DNA from: Polynucleobacter sp. MWH-S4W17 | GTDB lineage: Bacteria > Pseudomonadota > Gammaproteobacteria > Burkholderiales > Burkholderiaceae | Reading direction: 5' to 3' | Length of the DNA: 64,000 bases | Assembly (NCBI RefSeq): GCF_018687535.1 | Contig: NZ_CP061295.1 | Span: forward strand, 1,054,001-1,118,000 | Shown here: positions 21,155 to 31,683 of the stretch, piece by piece | Numbering within the stretch: the stretch's first letter is position 1 | Layout of the letters: each line of letters opens with the position of its first letter | The notes under the pieces: model-generated | What the model was told of the DNA's origin: nothing | The model's input: only the letters and a program-made list of their open reading frames with translations | Databases searched by the model: none | Program-made: the position numbers and the translations under genes

Positions 21155-22453
21155 TTATAAAGGTTTTGCAGAATCTAAGCAGCGCTTATGTTCTACGTGA
21201 TACGCAAATTCATCCATGTAATGTTTCAACATGCCACGTACCGGCATTGCTGCTGCATCACCTAAAGCGCAAATCGTACGACCTTGAATATTGGCAGCTA
21301 CGTCATTGAGCAAATCCAAATCCTCTGGACGCCCCTCACCATGTTCAATGCGATGAACAATACGCCATAACCAACCAGTACCCTCACGACATGGGGTACA
21401 TTGACCACAAGATTCTTCGTGATAGAAATAGGACAAACGCTCTAAGGCGCGGACCATACAACGGGTCTCGTTCATCACAATCACAGCGCCAGATCCCAAC
21501 ATAGATCCTGCTTTTGCAATACTGTCGTAATCCATAGTCAGATCCATCATCTGCACACCAGGAACAACTGGCGCAGAAGATCCTCCAGGAATTACAGCCT
21601 TCAAAGCTTTGCCATCACGCATACCGCCAGCAAGCTTTAAGAGCTCTGCAAATGGGGTTCCCAACGGAATTTCATAGTTGCCTGGATGAACTACGTCACC
21701 CGATACCGAGAATATTTTGGTTCCACCATTATTGGGTTTTCCAAGTTCCAAATAGGCCGGACCGCCGATGGCCAAAATGAATGGCACAGCGGCAAATGTT
21801 TCGGTGTTATTAATGGTTGTAGGTTTGCCATACAAGCCAAAACTTGCAGGGAATGGTGGCTTAAAGCGTGGCTGCCCTTTTTTACCTTCTAGAGATTCAA
21901 GCAAGGCTGTCTCTTCACCGCAAATATAAGCACCCCAACCTGGCGATGCATGCAACTGGAAGGAGAAATCGCTTCCTAGTATTTTGTCACCAAGGTATCC
22001 AGCAGAACGCGCCTCTTCAAGCGCCTCTTCGAAGCGAGAATACACATCCCAGATTTCACCGTGGATGTAGTTGTAACCAACCGTAATACCCATTGTATAG
22101 GCGCCGATGATCATGCCTTCGATCAAAGCGTGTGGGTTATAGCGCATGATGTCACGGTCTTTAAAAGTACCGGGCTCACCTTCATCGCTATTGCAAACTA
22201 AATATTTTTGTCCCGGGAATTGACGGGGCATAAAGCTCCACTTCAAACCTGTTGGGAAGCCTGCGCCTCCGCGACCACGTAATGAAGAAGCTTTTAATTC
22301 GGCAATGATGGCATCAGGAGATACTTTGTCGTTAATTAAACGACGTAATTGTTGATAGCCCCCACGGCTTTCGTAATCATTTAAACGCCAGTTATCTCCA
22401 TTTAATCCAGCGAGGATTAAAGGCTTGATATGGCGATCGTGCAAGCTGGTCAT
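21155..22453 (-). CDS. nuoF: NADH-quinone oxidoreductase subunit F
   Basis: A 432-residue NADH-oxidising subunit with FMN and a [4Fe-4S] cluster (N3). The glycine-rich NADH/FMN loop is [16 protein letters not shown], and the cluster ligands are in [15 protein letters not shown] plus a downstream cysteine ([12 protein letters not shown]). Length matches the alpha/beta-proteobacterial form. Its ATG overlaps the nuoE stop by 4 bp, which should keep the two flavoprotein-arm subunits stoichiometric. Confidence 0.96.
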   Translation of the reverse strand: MTSLHDRHIKPLILAGLNGDNWRLNDYESRGGYQQLRRLINDKVSPDAIIAELKASSLRGRGGAGFPTGLKWSFMPRQFPGQKYLVCNSDEGEPGTFKDRDIMRYNPHALIEGMIIGAYTMGITVGYNYIHGEIWDVYSRFEEALEEARSAGYLGDKILGSDFSFQLHASPGWGAYICGEETALLESLEGKKGQPRFKPPFPASFGLYGKPTTINNTETFAAVPFILAIGGPAYLELGKPNNGGTKIFSVSGDVVHPGNYEIPLGTPFAELLKLAGGMRDGKALKAVIPGGSSAPVVPGVQMMDLTMDYDSIAKAGSMLGSGAVIVMNETRCMVRALERLSYFYHEESCGQCTPCREGTGWLWRIVHRIEHGEGRPEDLDLLNDVAANIQGRTICALGDAAAMPVRGMLKHYMDEFAYHVEHKRCLDSAKPL

Positions 22454-22956
22454 GCTACTTTCCCTTCTGCACGCAAATCACTCAATAAAGCATCGATCTT
22501 TTCTTTACTCATAAAACTGCACATGCGCTTGTCATTCACCAACATCACTGGCGAATCACCACAGGCACCCATGCACTCACCCTCTTTCAAGGTAAACGTT
22601 CCACATGGGGTAGTTTCGTTGTAGCCAATACCTAAAGTCTCTTTAAGGTATGTTGCTGCAGTTTCACCATGGGTTAATTGGCATGGCAAATTAGTACAAA
22701 TTACCAATTTGTATTTACCGATTTTCTTGGTGTTGTACATGTTGTAAAAAGTTGCGACTTCATCAACAGCAATACTTGGCATTTCTAAAATCTGGGCAAC
22801 CGTTTCAATAACTTCAGGAGAAACCCAACCCACCTCAGCTTGAGCAGCAATCAAACAAGCCATCACAGCAGATTGCTTGTGCTCAGCAGGATACTTAGCG
22901 ATATTGCGATGAATATCAGCCAGTGTTTTATCGGATAGTTGCAGAGTCGTAGTCAT
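22450..22956 (-). CDS. nuoE: NADH-quinone oxidoreductase subunit E
   Basis: A 168-residue thioredoxin-fold subunit that binds the [2Fe-2S] cluster N1a. The ligands are visible as CTNLPC and [11 protein letters not shown]. It works with NuoF in the NADH dehydrogenase module. The stop overlaps the nuoF start by 4 bp, and nuoD lies 23 bp upstream. Confidence 0.95.
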   Translation of the reverse strand: MTTTLQLSDKTLADIHRNIAKYPAEHKQSAVMACLIAAQAEVGWVSPEVIETVAQILEMPSIAVDEVATFYNMYNTKKIGKYKLVICTNLPCQLTHGETAATYLKETLGIGYNETTPCGTFTLKEGECMGACGDSPVMLVNDKRMCSFMSKEKIDALLSDLRAEGKVA

Positions 22957-22979
22957 TAAATATTCCTTGGCACGCCTTA

Positions 22980-24233
22980 TTAGCGGTCAATCTCCCCGAA
23001 CACAATATCTTGGGTACCAATAATGGTTACTGCATCAGCCAACATGTGGCCACGTGACATCTCGTCCATTGCCGACAAATGCACAAATCCTGGGGCACGA
23101 ATCTTCATGCGATAGGGTTTATTCGCGCCATCAGAAATTAAGTAAATGCCAAATTCACCCTTAGGATGCTCAACGGCTGAGTAAGCCTCGCCATCAGGAA
23201 CGTGGATGCCTTCAGTAAATAATTTGAAATGGTGAATGAGCTCCTCCATATTGGTTTTCATATCCACACGCTTTGGTGGGGAAACCTTATGGTTGTCGCT
23301 CATGACAGCGCCTGGATTAGCCTTTAGCCAAGCCACACACTGCTTGATGATGCGATTAGATTGACGCATTTCTTCCATGCGAACCAAATAACGATCATAA
23401 GAATCGCCATTCACGCCAACTGGGATATCAAAATCTAAACGGTCATAGACTTCGTATGGTTGTTTCTTACGTAAATCCCACTCGATACCTGAACCGCGTA
23501 GCATCGGACCAGTGAAGCCGAGCTGCAATGCACGCTCTGGAGTCACGATACCGATATTCACCAATCGTTGCTTCCATATCCGGTTATCGGTTAAAAGGTT
23601 GCAATACTCGTCAACATTGGCATCAAAGCCATTAGTAAATTGCTCAATGAAGTCCAATAATGTGCCGCTACGGTTTTCATTCAAACGCTTAATGGCAGAT
23701 GTACTGCGAATCTTGTTCTTGGTGTACTGAGCCATTTGATCAGGCAAGTCACGATATACGCCACCTGGACGATAGTAAGCAGCATGCATCCGTGCACCAG
23801 ATACCGCCTCATACATATCAAAGATATCTTCGCGATCACGGAAAGCGTACAAGAAGACAGCCATCGCACCAACGTCCAGACCATGACAGCCAATCCATAG
23901 CAAATGATTGAGCAAACGAGTGAGTTCGTCATACATCACGCGAATGTATTGAGCGCGCAATGGAACATCAACCTGCAGTAATTTTTCAATGGCCATGACA
24001 TAAGCATGCTCATTGGACATCATAGAAACGTAATCTAAACGATCCATATATGGAACGTTTTGGATCCAAGTACGTGTTTCAGCCAATTTCTCAGTAGCGC
24101 GATGCAATAAACCGATATGCGGATCGGCACGCTGAATTACCTCGCCATCGAGCTCAAGCACTAAGCGTAATACGCCGTGCGCTGCAGGATGCTGAGGACC
24201 GAAATTGAGGGTGTAGTTCTTAATTTGTGCCAT
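22980..24233 (-). CDS. nuoD: NADH-quinone oxidoreductase subunit D
   Basis: A 417-residue 49-kDa-type subunit lining the quinone site. The N-terminal [15 protein letters not shown] loop supplies the quinone-interacting histidine, and the protein ends in the typical [12 protein letters not shown]. It is a separate gene from nuoC, unlike the fused nuoCD of E. coli, with only 3 bp between them. Confidence 0.96.
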   Translation of the reverse strand: MAQIKNYTLNFGPQHPAAHGVLRLVLELDGEVIQRADPHIGLLHRATEKLAETRTWIQNVPYMDRLDYVSMMSNEHAYVMAIEKLLQVDVPLRAQYIRVMYDELTRLLNHLLWIGCHGLDVGAMAVFLYAFRDREDIFDMYEAVSGARMHAAYYRPGGVYRDLPDQMAQYTKNKIRSTSAIKRLNENRSGTLLDFIEQFTNGFDANVDEYCNLLTDNRIWKQRLVNIGIVTPERALQLGFTGPMLRGSGIEWDLRKKQPYEVYDRLDFDIPVGVNGDSYDRYLVRMEEMRQSNRIIKQCVAWLKANPGAVMSDNHKVSPPKRVDMKTNMEELIHHFKLFTEGIHVPDGEAYSAVEHPKGEFGIYLISDGANKPYRMKIRAPGFVHLSAMDEMSRGHMLADAVTIIGTQDIVFGEIDR

Positions 24234-24236
24234 GAC

Positions 24237-24836
24237 TTAAACCGAACCTCCGTACTGCTCTTCACGAACAATGCGTGGAGTAATTTCTCGAGCCTCGATC
24301 GTAACCGGTTGATAGACAACACGTTTTAACTCTGGGTCATAACGCATTTCCACATTGCCGCTAATTGGGAAATCTTTTCTAAATGGATGACCGATGAAGC
24401 CGTAGTCAGTCAAAATACGACGCAAGTCTTCGTGACCGTCAAATAGGATGCCGTAGAGATCAAATGCCTCACGCTCAAACCAATTGGCCGCAGCCCAAAC
24501 TGGTGTAATTGAGGCCACTAATGGGTAGCTATCATCAGGCGCAAAAACACGAACACGTAAACGCCAATTGTGCTGCAAAGAAAGCAGATGACTTACAACA
24601 CCAAAGCGCAGACCACTCCACGCTCCATCACGGAAATCTTGATAGTCAACACCACACAGATCAATCATTTGCTCAAAAGCAAGCGAAGGATCGTCACGTA
24701 ACAACATGGCAGATTCAAAATAAGTGTCCGCATTAACAACTACAGTCACCTCACCCAATGCAATCTCAATGGATTTAGCTCGCTTACCTAAAACTTTTTC
24801 TAAGTTGGCCGCTAATTGAATTAAACGATCTGACAT
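24237..24836 (-). CDS. nuoC: NADH-quinone oxidoreductase subunit C
   Basis: A 199-residue 30-kDa-type subunit of the peripheral arm with no cofactor. The family signature [28 protein letters not shown] is clearly present (written here only in part: [12 protein letters not shown] then [10 protein letters not shown]), with the C-terminal [11 protein letters not shown]. It is stand-alone and lies 3 bp from both nuoB and nuoD. Confidence 0.95.
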   Translation of the reverse strand: MSDRLIQLAANLEKVLGKRAKSIEIALGEVTVVVNADTYFESAMLLRDDPSLAFEQMIDLCGVDYQDFRDGAWSGLRFGVVSHLLSLQHNWRLRVRVFAPDDSYPLVASITPVWAAANWFEREAFDLYGILFDGHEDLRRILTDYGFIGHPFRKDFPISGNVEMRYDPELKRVVYQPVTIEAREITPRIVREEQYGGSV

Positions 24837-24839
24837 GAT

Positions 24840-25322
24840 TTAAGCCTTCCGCGCAATCGTACTTGTACGAGCGATCTTGGATTGCAACTGAATAATTCCG
24901 TAGATCAAAGCTTCCGCTGTTGGAGGGCAACCAGGCACATAAATATCCACTGGCACAATACGGTCGCAACCACGGACAACTGAATATGAGTTGTGATAGT
25001 AGCCGCCACCATTTGCGCAAGAACCCATGGAGATTACCCAGCGCGGTTCTGGCATCTGGTCATAAACTTTACGTAATGCAGGGGCCATCTTGTTGCACAA
25101 AGTACCTGCAACAATCATCAAATCGGATTGACGTGGAGATGGGCGGAATACAACGCCAAATCGATCCAAGTCATAACGGGAAGCGCCCGCATGCATCATC
25201 TCTACGGCACAACAAGCTAGACCAAAGGTCATAGGCCATAAGGAGCCGTTACGCGTCCAGTTAATTAACTGGTCCGCAGTGGTGGTTACAAAACCTTCTT
25301 TGAGTACGCCTTCTAATGCCAT
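24840..25322 (-). CDS. nuoB: NADH-quinone oxidoreductase subunit B
   Basis: A 160-residue subunit that binds the terminal [4Fe-4S] cluster N2. The adjacent cysteine pair is in [13 protein letters not shown], with the other ligands in [10 protein letters not shown] and [12 protein letters not shown] placed the start at the ATG at 25322 ([11 protein letters not shown]), which leaves 5 bp after nuoA. A longer in-frame reading to 25421 would overlap nuoA and lacks conservation. Confidence 0.96.
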
Positions 25323-25327
25323 ATCTA

Positions 25328-25687
25328 TCACTCCCAGTCGAGAGCGCCCTTTTTCCAGATATATACAAATCCCACGATAAATTCCAAGAGGAAAATCACC
25401 ATAGAGGCGTAGCCAAGCCATCCAATGTCACGAAGCGCTACACCCCATGGAAATAGGAATGCAGTTTCTAAGTCAAACAGGATGAAGAGAATGGCGATTA
25501 AGTAGTAACGCACGTCAAACTTCATACGCGCATCTTCGAAAGCCTCAAAACCGCACTCATAGGGAGAGAGTTTTTCAGCATCAGGCTTCGAAGGAGCCAA
25601 GATTTTTCCGAGGAACATGGGGACCAATCCCACCCCAATACCTACGAGGATAAAAAGCAGAACAGGAAAGTAATTAGCGAGATTCAA
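25328..25687 (-). CDS. nuoA: NADH-quinone oxidoreductase subunit A
   Basis: A 119-residue membrane subunit with three helices and the conserved acidic loop [20 protein letters not shown]. The last helices contain [17 protein letters not shown]. The start codon is TTG (MNLANYFP) with AGGG a few bases upstream; no better ATG exists. It is the first gene of the nuo operon, about 110 bp downstream of tRNA-Leu. Confidence 0.95.
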
Positions 25688-25796
25688 AATAGCCCTGATT
25701 CGTTTGTCTGGTAATTCCTAAAAACAACAAATTATTACTTATTCCACTACATAAGACATTGATTTAGAGCAAAAAACACTCATCAATACCCTTTTT

Positions 25797-25881
25797 TGGT
25801 GCCGACGGCGAGACTCGAACTCGCACAGCCTAAGCCACTACCCCCTCAAGATAGCGTGTCTACCAATTTCACCACGTCGGC
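25797..25881 (-). tRNA. tRNA-Leu (anticodon GAG)
   Basis: The minus strand folds into a class II tRNA. The acceptor stem is GCCGACG/CGTCGGC, the anticodon arm is CTATC-TTGAGGG-GGTAG with anticodon GAG, there is a long variable arm, the T loop is GTTCGAGTC, and CCA is encoded. It decodes CUC/CUU. It sits between secG and nuoA, all on one strand, the same arrangement as secG-leuU in E. coli. No strong terminator separates it from nuoA. Confidence 0.97.
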
Positions 25882-25951
25882 ATCTTGCAAAACTCATCAA
25901 TTCTACTGCATTGCACAAGTGCACTACCCCAAATTCTGGGCTAGAAAATCT

Positions 25952-25971
25952 GTAAAAGCCTACTCTTTTAC
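25952..25971 (-). terminator. Stem-loop overlapping the secG stop codon
   Basis: A perfect 7-bp inverted repeat, GTAAAAG/CTTTTAC with a six-base loop, straddles the secG stop. On the minus strand it is followed by AGATTTTC, a poor U-tract, so it may act as a weak terminator or merely as a 3' processing element between secG and tRNA-Leu. Confidence 0.35.
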
Positions 25972-26312
25972 TTAGGAACCGCTGGTTTACTTGGGTCCTG
26001 TGTTGGGGCTACTGGAGCGGCAGGCGTTGCTGCCGGGGCTACAGTTCCAGAGAGAACACCAGGACTTACTTCTTTCTTGTTGCCAATCCAAGTAATTCCT
26101 AAAGTACAAAGGAAGAAAACTGCTGCAAAAACAGCCGTTGTATGGGACAAGAAATTAGCAGATCCGCTAGCGCCAAAGAGGCTACCAGAAGAGCCCGAGC
26201 CGAAAGCTGCACCCATATCGGCACCCTTGCCTTGCTGTAATAGCACCAATAGAATGACAGCCAAAGCTGAAATTACCTGCAATACGATCAATAAAGTCTT
26301 AAACCATTCCAC
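25968..26312 (-). CDS. secG: Protein translocase subunit SecG
   Basis: A 114-residue inner-membrane protein of the SecYEG translocon. It has two transmembrane helices (about residues 4-24 and 54-74) and the conserved cytoplasmic loop VLLQQGKGADMGAAFGSGSS between them. The C-terminal tail is rich in alanine and proline, with repeated AP steps, and is longer than in E. coli. It follows tpiA by 22 bp. Confidence 0.95.
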   Translation of the reverse strand: MEWFKTLLIVLQVISALAVILLVLLQQGKGADMGAAFGSGSSGSLFGASGSANFLSHTTAVFAAVFFLCTLGITWIGNKKEVSPGVLSGTVAPAATPAAPVAPTQDPSKPAVPK

Positions 26313-26334
26313 AGCTTATCTCCAAATAAAAAAT

Positions 26335-27093
26335 CTATGCCTGACAAATGGCCAGAAAGTCTTGGGGATTCAATGATGCTCCCCCAACCAATCCACCATC
26401 TATATCTGGCATGGCAAATAATTCAACAGCATTGTCAGGCTTGACACTGCCACCGTACAAAATTCCAACGTGAGATGCAACATCCTCATTAAATTCAGCC
26501 AATTGCAGACGAATAGCACGATGCATATCTTGTGCAACTTGGGCGCTGGCAACTTTGCCTGTACCGATTGCCCATACTGGCTCATAAGCTATTAAGCAGT
26601 CAGCAAGCCGGTCTTGTAAAACACCCGTCTGCTTTGCAACCTGAGCACAAACAATCTCTTCCGCCCTACCTGAATTTCTTTCATCAGCAGTCTCACCAAC
26701 ACAAATCACTGGAGTCATCCCACTGTCCAACACCTCGAGGGCTTTAGCAGCAACGACCTCATCGACCTCCTGATGCATATGACGGCGCTCAGAGTGCCCA
26801 ACGATGACATAAGTACAACCGAGCTCTTGGAGCATAGAAGCGGCAACTTCACCGGTATAAGCACCTGAACTATGGGCTGATGCGTCTTGTGCGCCTAGAT
26901 TCAAAAAAGCCAAAGAATGCTCTTTAATTAACTGTGCGCATTGAGATAAATACGGAAATGGCGGGCAGACCGCATATTTACGTCCTGATGGCATGCCACT
27001 CTCCATGCCACGAGCAACGGTTTTGATCCAGTCCCGATTACTTGCAAGACTGCCATTCATTTTCCAATTGCCGATAACGATGAGTGGTCGCAT
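26335..27093 (-). CDS. tpiA: Triosephosphate isomerase
   Basis: A 252-residue TIM-barrel enzyme interconverting dihydroxyacetone phosphate and glyceraldehyde 3-phosphate. Catalytic residues are all in place: Lys11 in GNWKMNG, His100 in VIVGHSERR and Glu171 in AYEPVWAIGTG; the phosphate loop GILYGGSVKPDN is also present. It lies 17 bp after the quinone oxidoreductase gene and 22 bp before secG. Confidence 0.97.
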   Translation of the reverse strand: MRPLIVIGNWKMNGSLASNRDWIKTVARGMESGMPSGRKYAVCPPFPYLSQCAQLIKEHSLAFLNLGAQDASAHSSGAYTGEVAASMLQELGCTYVIVGHSERRHMHQEVDEVVAAKALEVLDSGMTPVICVGETADERNSGRAEEIVCAQVAKQTGVLQDRLADCLIAYEPVWAIGTGKVASAQVAQDMHRAIRLQLAEFNEDVASHVGILYGGSVKPDNAVELFAMPDIDGGLVGGASLNPQDFLAICQA

Positions 27094-27110
27094 AGGGATA
27101 ATGAATATTT

Positions 27111-28109
27111 CTAAACTGTTAAAACAATTTTGCCAACGTGCTCGGATGACTCCATCAATGCATGAGCATCAGCCGCCTGATCTAGCGAAAACGTTTTATA
27201 AATGACTGGCTTCAGTTTGCCAGCATTGAGCAAGGGCCAAACATTCTCAAAAAGCTGCTTGGTAATTTGCTTCTTAAATGAAACTGGGCGTGGACGTAAT
27301 GTTGAGCCGGTAATCGTTAAGCGACGGCGCAGAATCTGATTGGTACTCACTTCCGCTTTTGAGCCGCCCTGGATGGCAATAATCACAATGCGACCATCAT
27401 CAGCGAGACAGTCAATTTCTTTTTGCACGTAAGCGCCGGTGACCATATCTAAAATAACATTGACACCCTTACCGTCAGTTGCCTTCTTCACTTCTTCTAC
27501 AAAATCTTGCGTCTTGTAGTTGATAGCGAGATCAGCACCTAATGCTACGCATGCGGCACATTTTTCATCCGTACCAGCAGTTACGAATACTTTATGGCCC
27601 AAAGCTTTAGCAATCAGGATTGCAGTCACGCCGATACCACTAGAGCCACCTTGAACCAATAATGTTTCGCCTTCGGCCAATTGACCCCGCATAAAGACGT
27701 TGCTCCATACGGTATAAAACGTTTCAGGCAATGCTGCAGCTTCTTGGTCAGTAAACCCGTTAGGGTAAGGCAAGCACTGGGCTACAGGCGCAGTACACAA
27801 ATCAGCGTAACCACCACCTTGAACGAGAGCGCAAACCTTATCACCCAGCTTTAAGCTAAAAACATTATCAGCATGAGCCAAATCGCCACCAACGATTTCA
27901 CCAGCAACTTCAAGACCGGGAATATCAGATGCGCCAGCTGGAACCGGGTAATGCCCCTTACGCTGCAAAACGTCAGGTCGATTAATTCCAGCCGCCAGAA
28001 CTTTGATCAGAATTTCGCCAGTCCCTGCAGCAGGAGCCGCTGGATCAGGGCGAGTAGTTGGCACCAGCATTTCTGGGGCGCCAAATTCCTTGATTTCAAT
28101 TACGCGCAT
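27111..28109 (-). CDS. NAD(P)H-quinone oxidoreductase, zinc-independent MDR (PIG3-like)
   Basis: A 332-residue medium-chain reductase that probably reduces quinones or related carbonyls with NADPH. The GroES-like N-terminal domain begins MRVIEIKEFGAPEML and the Rossmann domain has LLVQGGSSGIGVTAILIAK. The zinc-binding residues of alcohol dehydrogenases are absent. I chose the ATG at 28109, which has GGGAG about 6 bases upstream; the open frame extends to 28172 but would overlap the end of pnp. It is downstream of pnp and upstream of tpiA on the same strand. Confidence 0.87.
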   Translation of the reverse strand: MRVIEIKEFGAPEMLVPTTRPDPAAPAAGTGEILIKVLAAGINRPDVLQRKGHYPVPAGASDIPGLEVAGEIVGGDLAHADNVFSLKLGDKVCALVQGGGYADLCTAPVAQCLPYPNGFTDQEAAALPETFYTVWSNVFMRGQLAEGETLLVQGGSSGIGVTAILIAKALGHKVFVTAGTDEKCAACVALGADLAINYKTQDFVEEVKKATDGKGVNVILDMVTGAYVQKEIDCLADDGRIVIIAIQGGSKAEVSTNQILRRRLTITGSTLRPRPVSFKKQITKQLFENVWPLLNAGKLKPVIYKTFSLDQAADAHALMESSEHVGKIVLTV

Positions 28110-28131
28110 AGATACTCCCGAGGCTTCTTGC

Positions 28132-30291
28132 TTAGGCAGTTTCGTCAGATGCAGGAGCTGCTTCAACAGCAACGCCAGCTAAAGGAGCAATCGTGCCGCC
28201 TTCATCAGCCATCGCAGCTTTCAATGACAAACGTAAACGGCCACGCTCATCAGCAGCAAGCAACTTCACGCGAACCACTTGGCCTTCTGCCAAATAGTCT
28301 TTAACTTCTTTTACGCGCTCATTTGAAATCTCAGAGATGTGCAGTAGGCCATCTTTACCAGGAAGAATATTGACCAAAGCGCCGAATTCGAGCAACTTCA
28401 CAACTGGGCCTTCGTAGATCTTGCCTACCTCAGCTTCAGCGGTGATACCTTCGATACGCGCTTTAGCTTCAGCCATACCCTCAGCGGAAGTAGAGGCAAT
28501 TGTTACGGTACCGTCATCTTTGATGTCGATGCTGCAACCAGTTTCTTTAGTCAAGGCTTGAATTGTTGCGCCGCCTTTGCCGATTACTTCACGAATCTTG
28601 TCTGGATGAATCTTAAAAGAAACCATACGTGGAGCATGAGCTGACAATTCTGTACGAACTGAACCCATTGCTTCTTGCATTTTGCTCAAGATGTGCAAAC
28701 GGCCTTCTTTAGCTTGCGCCAAAGCCACTTGCATAATTTCTTTAGTAATACCTTGAACTTTAATGTCCATCTGGAGCGCAGTAATACCGTTAGCAGTACC
28801 CGCTACTTTGAAGTCCATATCGCCCAAGTGATCTTCGTCACCCAAGATGTCAGTCAATACAGCAAAACGATTGCCGTCAAGGATCAAGCCCATTGCTACG
28901 CCAGCAACGTGTGCTTTAACTGGAACACCAGCATCCATCATCGCCAAACAGCCGCCGCAAACAGAAGCCATTGAAGATGAGCCATTGGACTCAGTAATCT
29001 CTGAAACAACACGGATACTGTATGCAAAATCTTCAGCACTTGGCAATACCGGAATCAATGCGCGCTTAGCTAAACGGCCGTGACCAATTTCACGACGCTT
29101 TGGGCTACCTACACGGCCAGTTTCGCCAGTAGCGAATGGAGGCATGTTGTAGTGGAACATGAAACGATCACGGTACTCACCTTCAAGCGCATCAATGATT
29201 TGCTCGTCACGTGCAGTACCTAAAGTAGCAACAACGAGTGCCTGTGTTTCACCGCGGGTAAACAATGCAGAGCCGTGTGTACGAGGCAATACGCCATTGC
29301 GAATTTCAATCGGACGCACAGTACGTGTGTCACGTCCATCAATGCGTGGCTCGCCGTTCAAAATCTGGCTACGAACAATCTTCGCCTCGATTTCAAACAG
29401 AATGTCGTTAACAGCTACCGCGTCAACATCACCCTCTTCTTGTAACTTAGCAACTACTTCTTTAGTAATTTCTTTGAGCTTGTCTGAACGAGCTCCTTTT
29501 TGACGAATCTGATAAGCCTCGCGCAATGGCGCTTCAGCCAATGCAGTTACCTTAGCGATGAATGGCTCATCTTTAGGTGCTGCAGTCCAATCCCACTCTG
29601 GTTTACCAGCTTCACGTACCAAATCATTGATTGCGTTGATGGCTGTTTGCATTTGGTCATGACCATATACAACCGCACCCAACATCACTTCTTCAGATAA
29701 TTGGTTTGCTTCAGACTCAACCATCAATACAGCAGCCTGTGTACCAGCAACGATCAAATCGAGTTCGCTAGTGGCTTGCTCTGTACGAGTTGGGTTCAAG
29801 AGATATTGACCGTTTGCGTATCCAACACGTGCCGCGCCAACTGGACCAGCAAATGGAATACCTGAAATAGCCAATGCTGCAGAAGCAGCGATCAAAGCAG
29901 GAATATCAGAAGGAACATCAGGGTTGATAGACAACACATGAACCACTACTTGAACTTCATTCAAGAAGCCTTCTGGGAATAAAGGACGTAATGGACGATC
30001 GATCAAACGGGAGATCAATGTCTCGCCTTCTGAAGGACGACCTTCGCGGCGGAAGAAGCCACCAGGGATCTTGCCTGCTGCGTATGTTTTTTCTAGGTAG
30101 TCAACAGTCAACGGGAAAAAAGACTGGCCTGGCTTTGCAGACTTAGAGGCTACAACTGTACCCATAACTACTGTGTCATCAACGTTAACGATAACGGCAC
30201 CACCAGATTGACGAGCGATCTCGCCTGTTTCCATTGTTACTTGATGGTTGCCCCATTGAAAACTCTTTACTGCTTTTTTAAACATAGTCAT
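28132..30291 (-). CDS. pnp: Polynucleotide phosphorylase
   Basis: A 719-residue phosphorolytic 3'-5' exoribonuclease of the RNA degradosome. It has two RNase PH-like domains (about residues 5-215 and 310-545). These are followed by a KH domain ([19 protein letters not shown]) and an S1 domain ([20 protein letters not shown]). The start at 30291 ([14 protein letters not shown]) has GGAG 9 bases upstream; the open frame continues eight residues further to 30315. The spacer to rpsO contains several hairpins that may mediate autoregulation. Confidence 0.96.
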   Translation of the reverse strand: MTMFKKAVKSFQWGNHQVTMETGEIARQSGGAVIVNVDDTVVMGTVVASKSAKPGQSFFPLTVDYLEKTYAAGKIPGGFFRREGRPSEGETLISRLIDRPLRPLFPEGFLNEVQVVVHVLSINPDVPSDIPALIAASAALAISGIPFAGPVGAARVGYANGQYLLNPTRTEQATSELDLIVAGTQAAVLMVESEANQLSEEVMLGAVVYGHDQMQTAINAINDLVREAGKPEWDWTAAPKDEPFIAKVTALAEAPLREAYQIRQKGARSDKLKEITKEVVAKLQEEGDVDAVAVNDILFEIEAKIVRSQILNGEPRIDGRDTRTVRPIEIRNGVLPRTHGSALFTRGETQALVVATLGTARDEQIIDALEGEYRDRFMFHYNMPPFATGETGRVGSPKRREIGHGRLAKRALIPVLPSAEDFAYSIRVVSEITESNGSSSMASVCGGCLAMMDAGVPVKAHVAGVAMGLILDGNRFAVLTDILGDEDHLGDMDFKVAGTANGITALQMDIKVQGITKEIMQVALAQAKEGRLHILSKMQEAMGSVRTELSAHAPRMVSFKIHPDKIREVIGKGGATIQALTKETGCSIDIKDDGTVTIASTSAEGMAEAKARIEGITAEAEVGKIYEGPVVKLLEFGALVNILPGKDGLLHISEISNERVKEVKDYLAEGQVVRVKLLAADERGRLRLSLKAAMADEGGTIAPLAGVAVEAAPASDETA

Positions 30292-30339
30292 TCTGATCTT
30301 CTCCAAATTGTTCACACAAAACTCACATGAGAGTTGCGC

Positions 30340-30446
30340 TTGTCGTGGGATAAAGCAGTGTCACGACAACACTGGAGCGATTTAAGATCACAAGGGATGC
30401 CATTCCAGGGAGGCTCTGAATCAACTTTCAGAAGCTCATTGGAATG
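30340..30446 (-). promoter_or_regulatory. Two stem-loops in the pnp 5' leader
   Basis: Between the rpsO terminator and pnp, the minus strand can form a stem at 30401-30446 (CATTCCA/TGGAATG, extended inside by GCT-CTGAA/TTCAG-AGC) and a second stem with perfect 8-bp arms TTGTCGTG and CACGACAA (30340-30347 and 30362-30369). In E. coli, pnp mRNA is autoregulated through RNase III cleavage of a leader hairpin followed by PNPase; a similar role here is inference from position and structure. Confidence 0.5.
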
Positions 30447-30481
30447 ACACAATCCCCTACACAAATAATCTTGAAGCGCCC

Positions 30482-30544
30482 AAAAAAACATGCCATCTGC
30501 TTAGGACTGAATCCGCGAAGAAACAACCCTAAGATAGATGGCAT
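30482..30544 (-). terminator. Intrinsic terminator downstream of rpsO
   Basis: The arms ATGCCATCT/AGATGGCAT plus inner CTTAGG/CCTAAG form a long stem, and on the minus strand it is followed by G and seven T residues. It starts 16 bp after the rpsO stop. The 22-base apical loop and internal asymmetry suggest incomplete termination, allowing some read-through into pnp. Confidence 0.8.
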
Positions 30545-30560
30545 TGCATACCGATAAGAA

Positions 30561-30830
30561 TTACTTACGGAGACCTAATTTCTCAATTAATGCGCGATAG
30601 CGATCCAAATCTTTGCCTTTGAGGTAATCCAAGAGGCGACGGCGACGTGAAACCATCTTCAACAAACCACGACGGCTGTGATGATCTTTAGCGTTAGCCT
30701 TGAAATGGGGGGTTAATTCATTAATGCGGGCTGTGAGCAATGAAACTTGAACTTCAGGGCTACCCGTATCGTTTGCGCTGCGCGCGTTATCTTTGACGAT
30801 TTCCGCCGTTTTAATATCAGCAACTGCCAT
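30561..30830 (-). CDS. rpsO: 30S ribosomal protein S15
   Basis: An 89-residue ribosomal protein that binds 16S rRNA early in 30S assembly. The family core [19 protein letters not shown] and [20 protein letters not shown] are present. A good Shine-Dalgarno sequence (AAGGAG) precedes the ATG by 9 bases. It is followed by its own terminator and then pnp, the conserved rpsO-pnp order. Confidence 0.97.
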   Translation of the reverse strand: MAVADIKTAEIVKDNARSANDTGSPEVQVSLLTARINELTPHFKANAKDHHSRRGLLKMVSRRRRLLDYLKGKDLDRYRALIEKLGLRK

Positions 30831-31046
30831 TTTTAATACTCCTTACTTGCGAACACTTGAGCTTTCACCCAATCTGTGTCGTGCGATTAACAAAATAAAA
30901 CAAAAAAGCTTTAAAAATCAAAGCCATCGAATTGTAGCAGAGCCGGCATGTATTTACCGGATTGCCCCATGGAACTTGTTATCCTGTAGACTAAGATTTA
31001 TCCAAATAAATACACTTTTCCTTTAATAAACAATAACTTATAAAAT

Positions 31047-31643
31047 ATGTCCCCACTATTTCGCCCGCTTGTCACATTTCTCTGCCTCGGATTTGGCCTT
31101 TTTCAACCTGCCTATGCCCAATTTGGATCCTTTTTTGGGCAAGACAAAACCGTTGCCGAGCAACGTCAGGATATTTTGATCAAAAACCAGGCAATTCTGA
31201 AGCAGCTTTATGAGGCGCAGCCAAAAGCAAAGGAGCTTATTGAAAAGTCAGTTGGCTATGCGACCTTTAGTAACTTCGGCATGAAAATTCTGATTGCAGG
31301 GGGCGGAACTGGTAGCGGCGTTGTGATCAACAAAGCAAATAAGAAGCCCGTCTACATGAATATGGCTGAAGTGCAGGCTGGCTTGGGTCTTGGCATTAAA
31401 TCATTCCAAAATATTTTTATATTTGAAACCGAAGCTGCCATGAATGACTTTATTAACTCAGGCTGGACTTTCGGTGGCCAGGTAACTGCGGCTGCGAAAT
31501 ACGAAAAAGATGGCGGCGCATACCAGGACGCAACCGTAGTAGCTCCAGGAGTTTTAATGTACCAACTAACAGACTCTGGCCTTGCCGCTGAAATCACCGG
31601 CAAAGGCACCAAGTACTATAAGAACACTGACTTAAATAAGTAA
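31047..31643 (+). CDS. Secreted SYLF (YSC84-like) domain protein
   Basis: A 198-residue protein with a signal peptide (residues 1-25, ending PAYAQF) and a SYLF/YSC84 lipid-binding domain. The domain is recognised by AKELIEKSVGYATFSNFG, the glycine-rich GGGTGSGVVI and the terminal GKGTKYYKN. SYLF proteins of eukaryotes bind phosphoinositides; bacterial periplasmic members have no settled function. There is no clear Shine-Dalgarno sequence: an AT-rich TATAAAAT lies directly before the ATG, so translation may be leaderless or start on weak signals. It is divergent from rpsO and convergent with leuA. Confidence 0.82.
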   Translation: MSPLFRPLVTFLCLGFGLFQPAYAQFGSFFGQDKTVAEQRQDILIKNQAILKQLYEAQPKAKELIEKSVGYATFSNFGMKILIAGGGTGSGVVINKANKKPVYMNMAEVQAGLGLGIKSFQNIFIFETEAAMNDFINSGWTFGGQVTAAAKYEKDGGAYQDATVVAPGVLMYQLTDSGLAAEITGKGTKYYKNTDLNK

Positions 31644-31651
31644 ATCTCTTT

Positions 31652-31683
31652 ACAGATGACTCAATGATTAAGGGGTCATCTGT
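31652..31683. terminator. Stem-loop between convergent SYLF gene and leuA
   Basis: Perfect 9-bp arms ACAGATGAC and GTCATCTGT enclose a 14-base loop. The repeat sits just after the SYLF stop and includes the last codons of leuA. U-tracts are weak on both strands, so termination strength is uncertain. Confidence 0.4.

Noticed and set aside
25323..25421. N-terminal extension of nuoB
   Set aside because: It overlaps nuoA almost entirely and lacks family similarity; the ATG at 25322 fits the operon spacing.
28110..28172. Longer start for the quinone oxidoreductase overlapping the 3' end of pnp
   Set aside because: The extra residues are not family-like and the ATG at 28109 has a good ribosome binding site.
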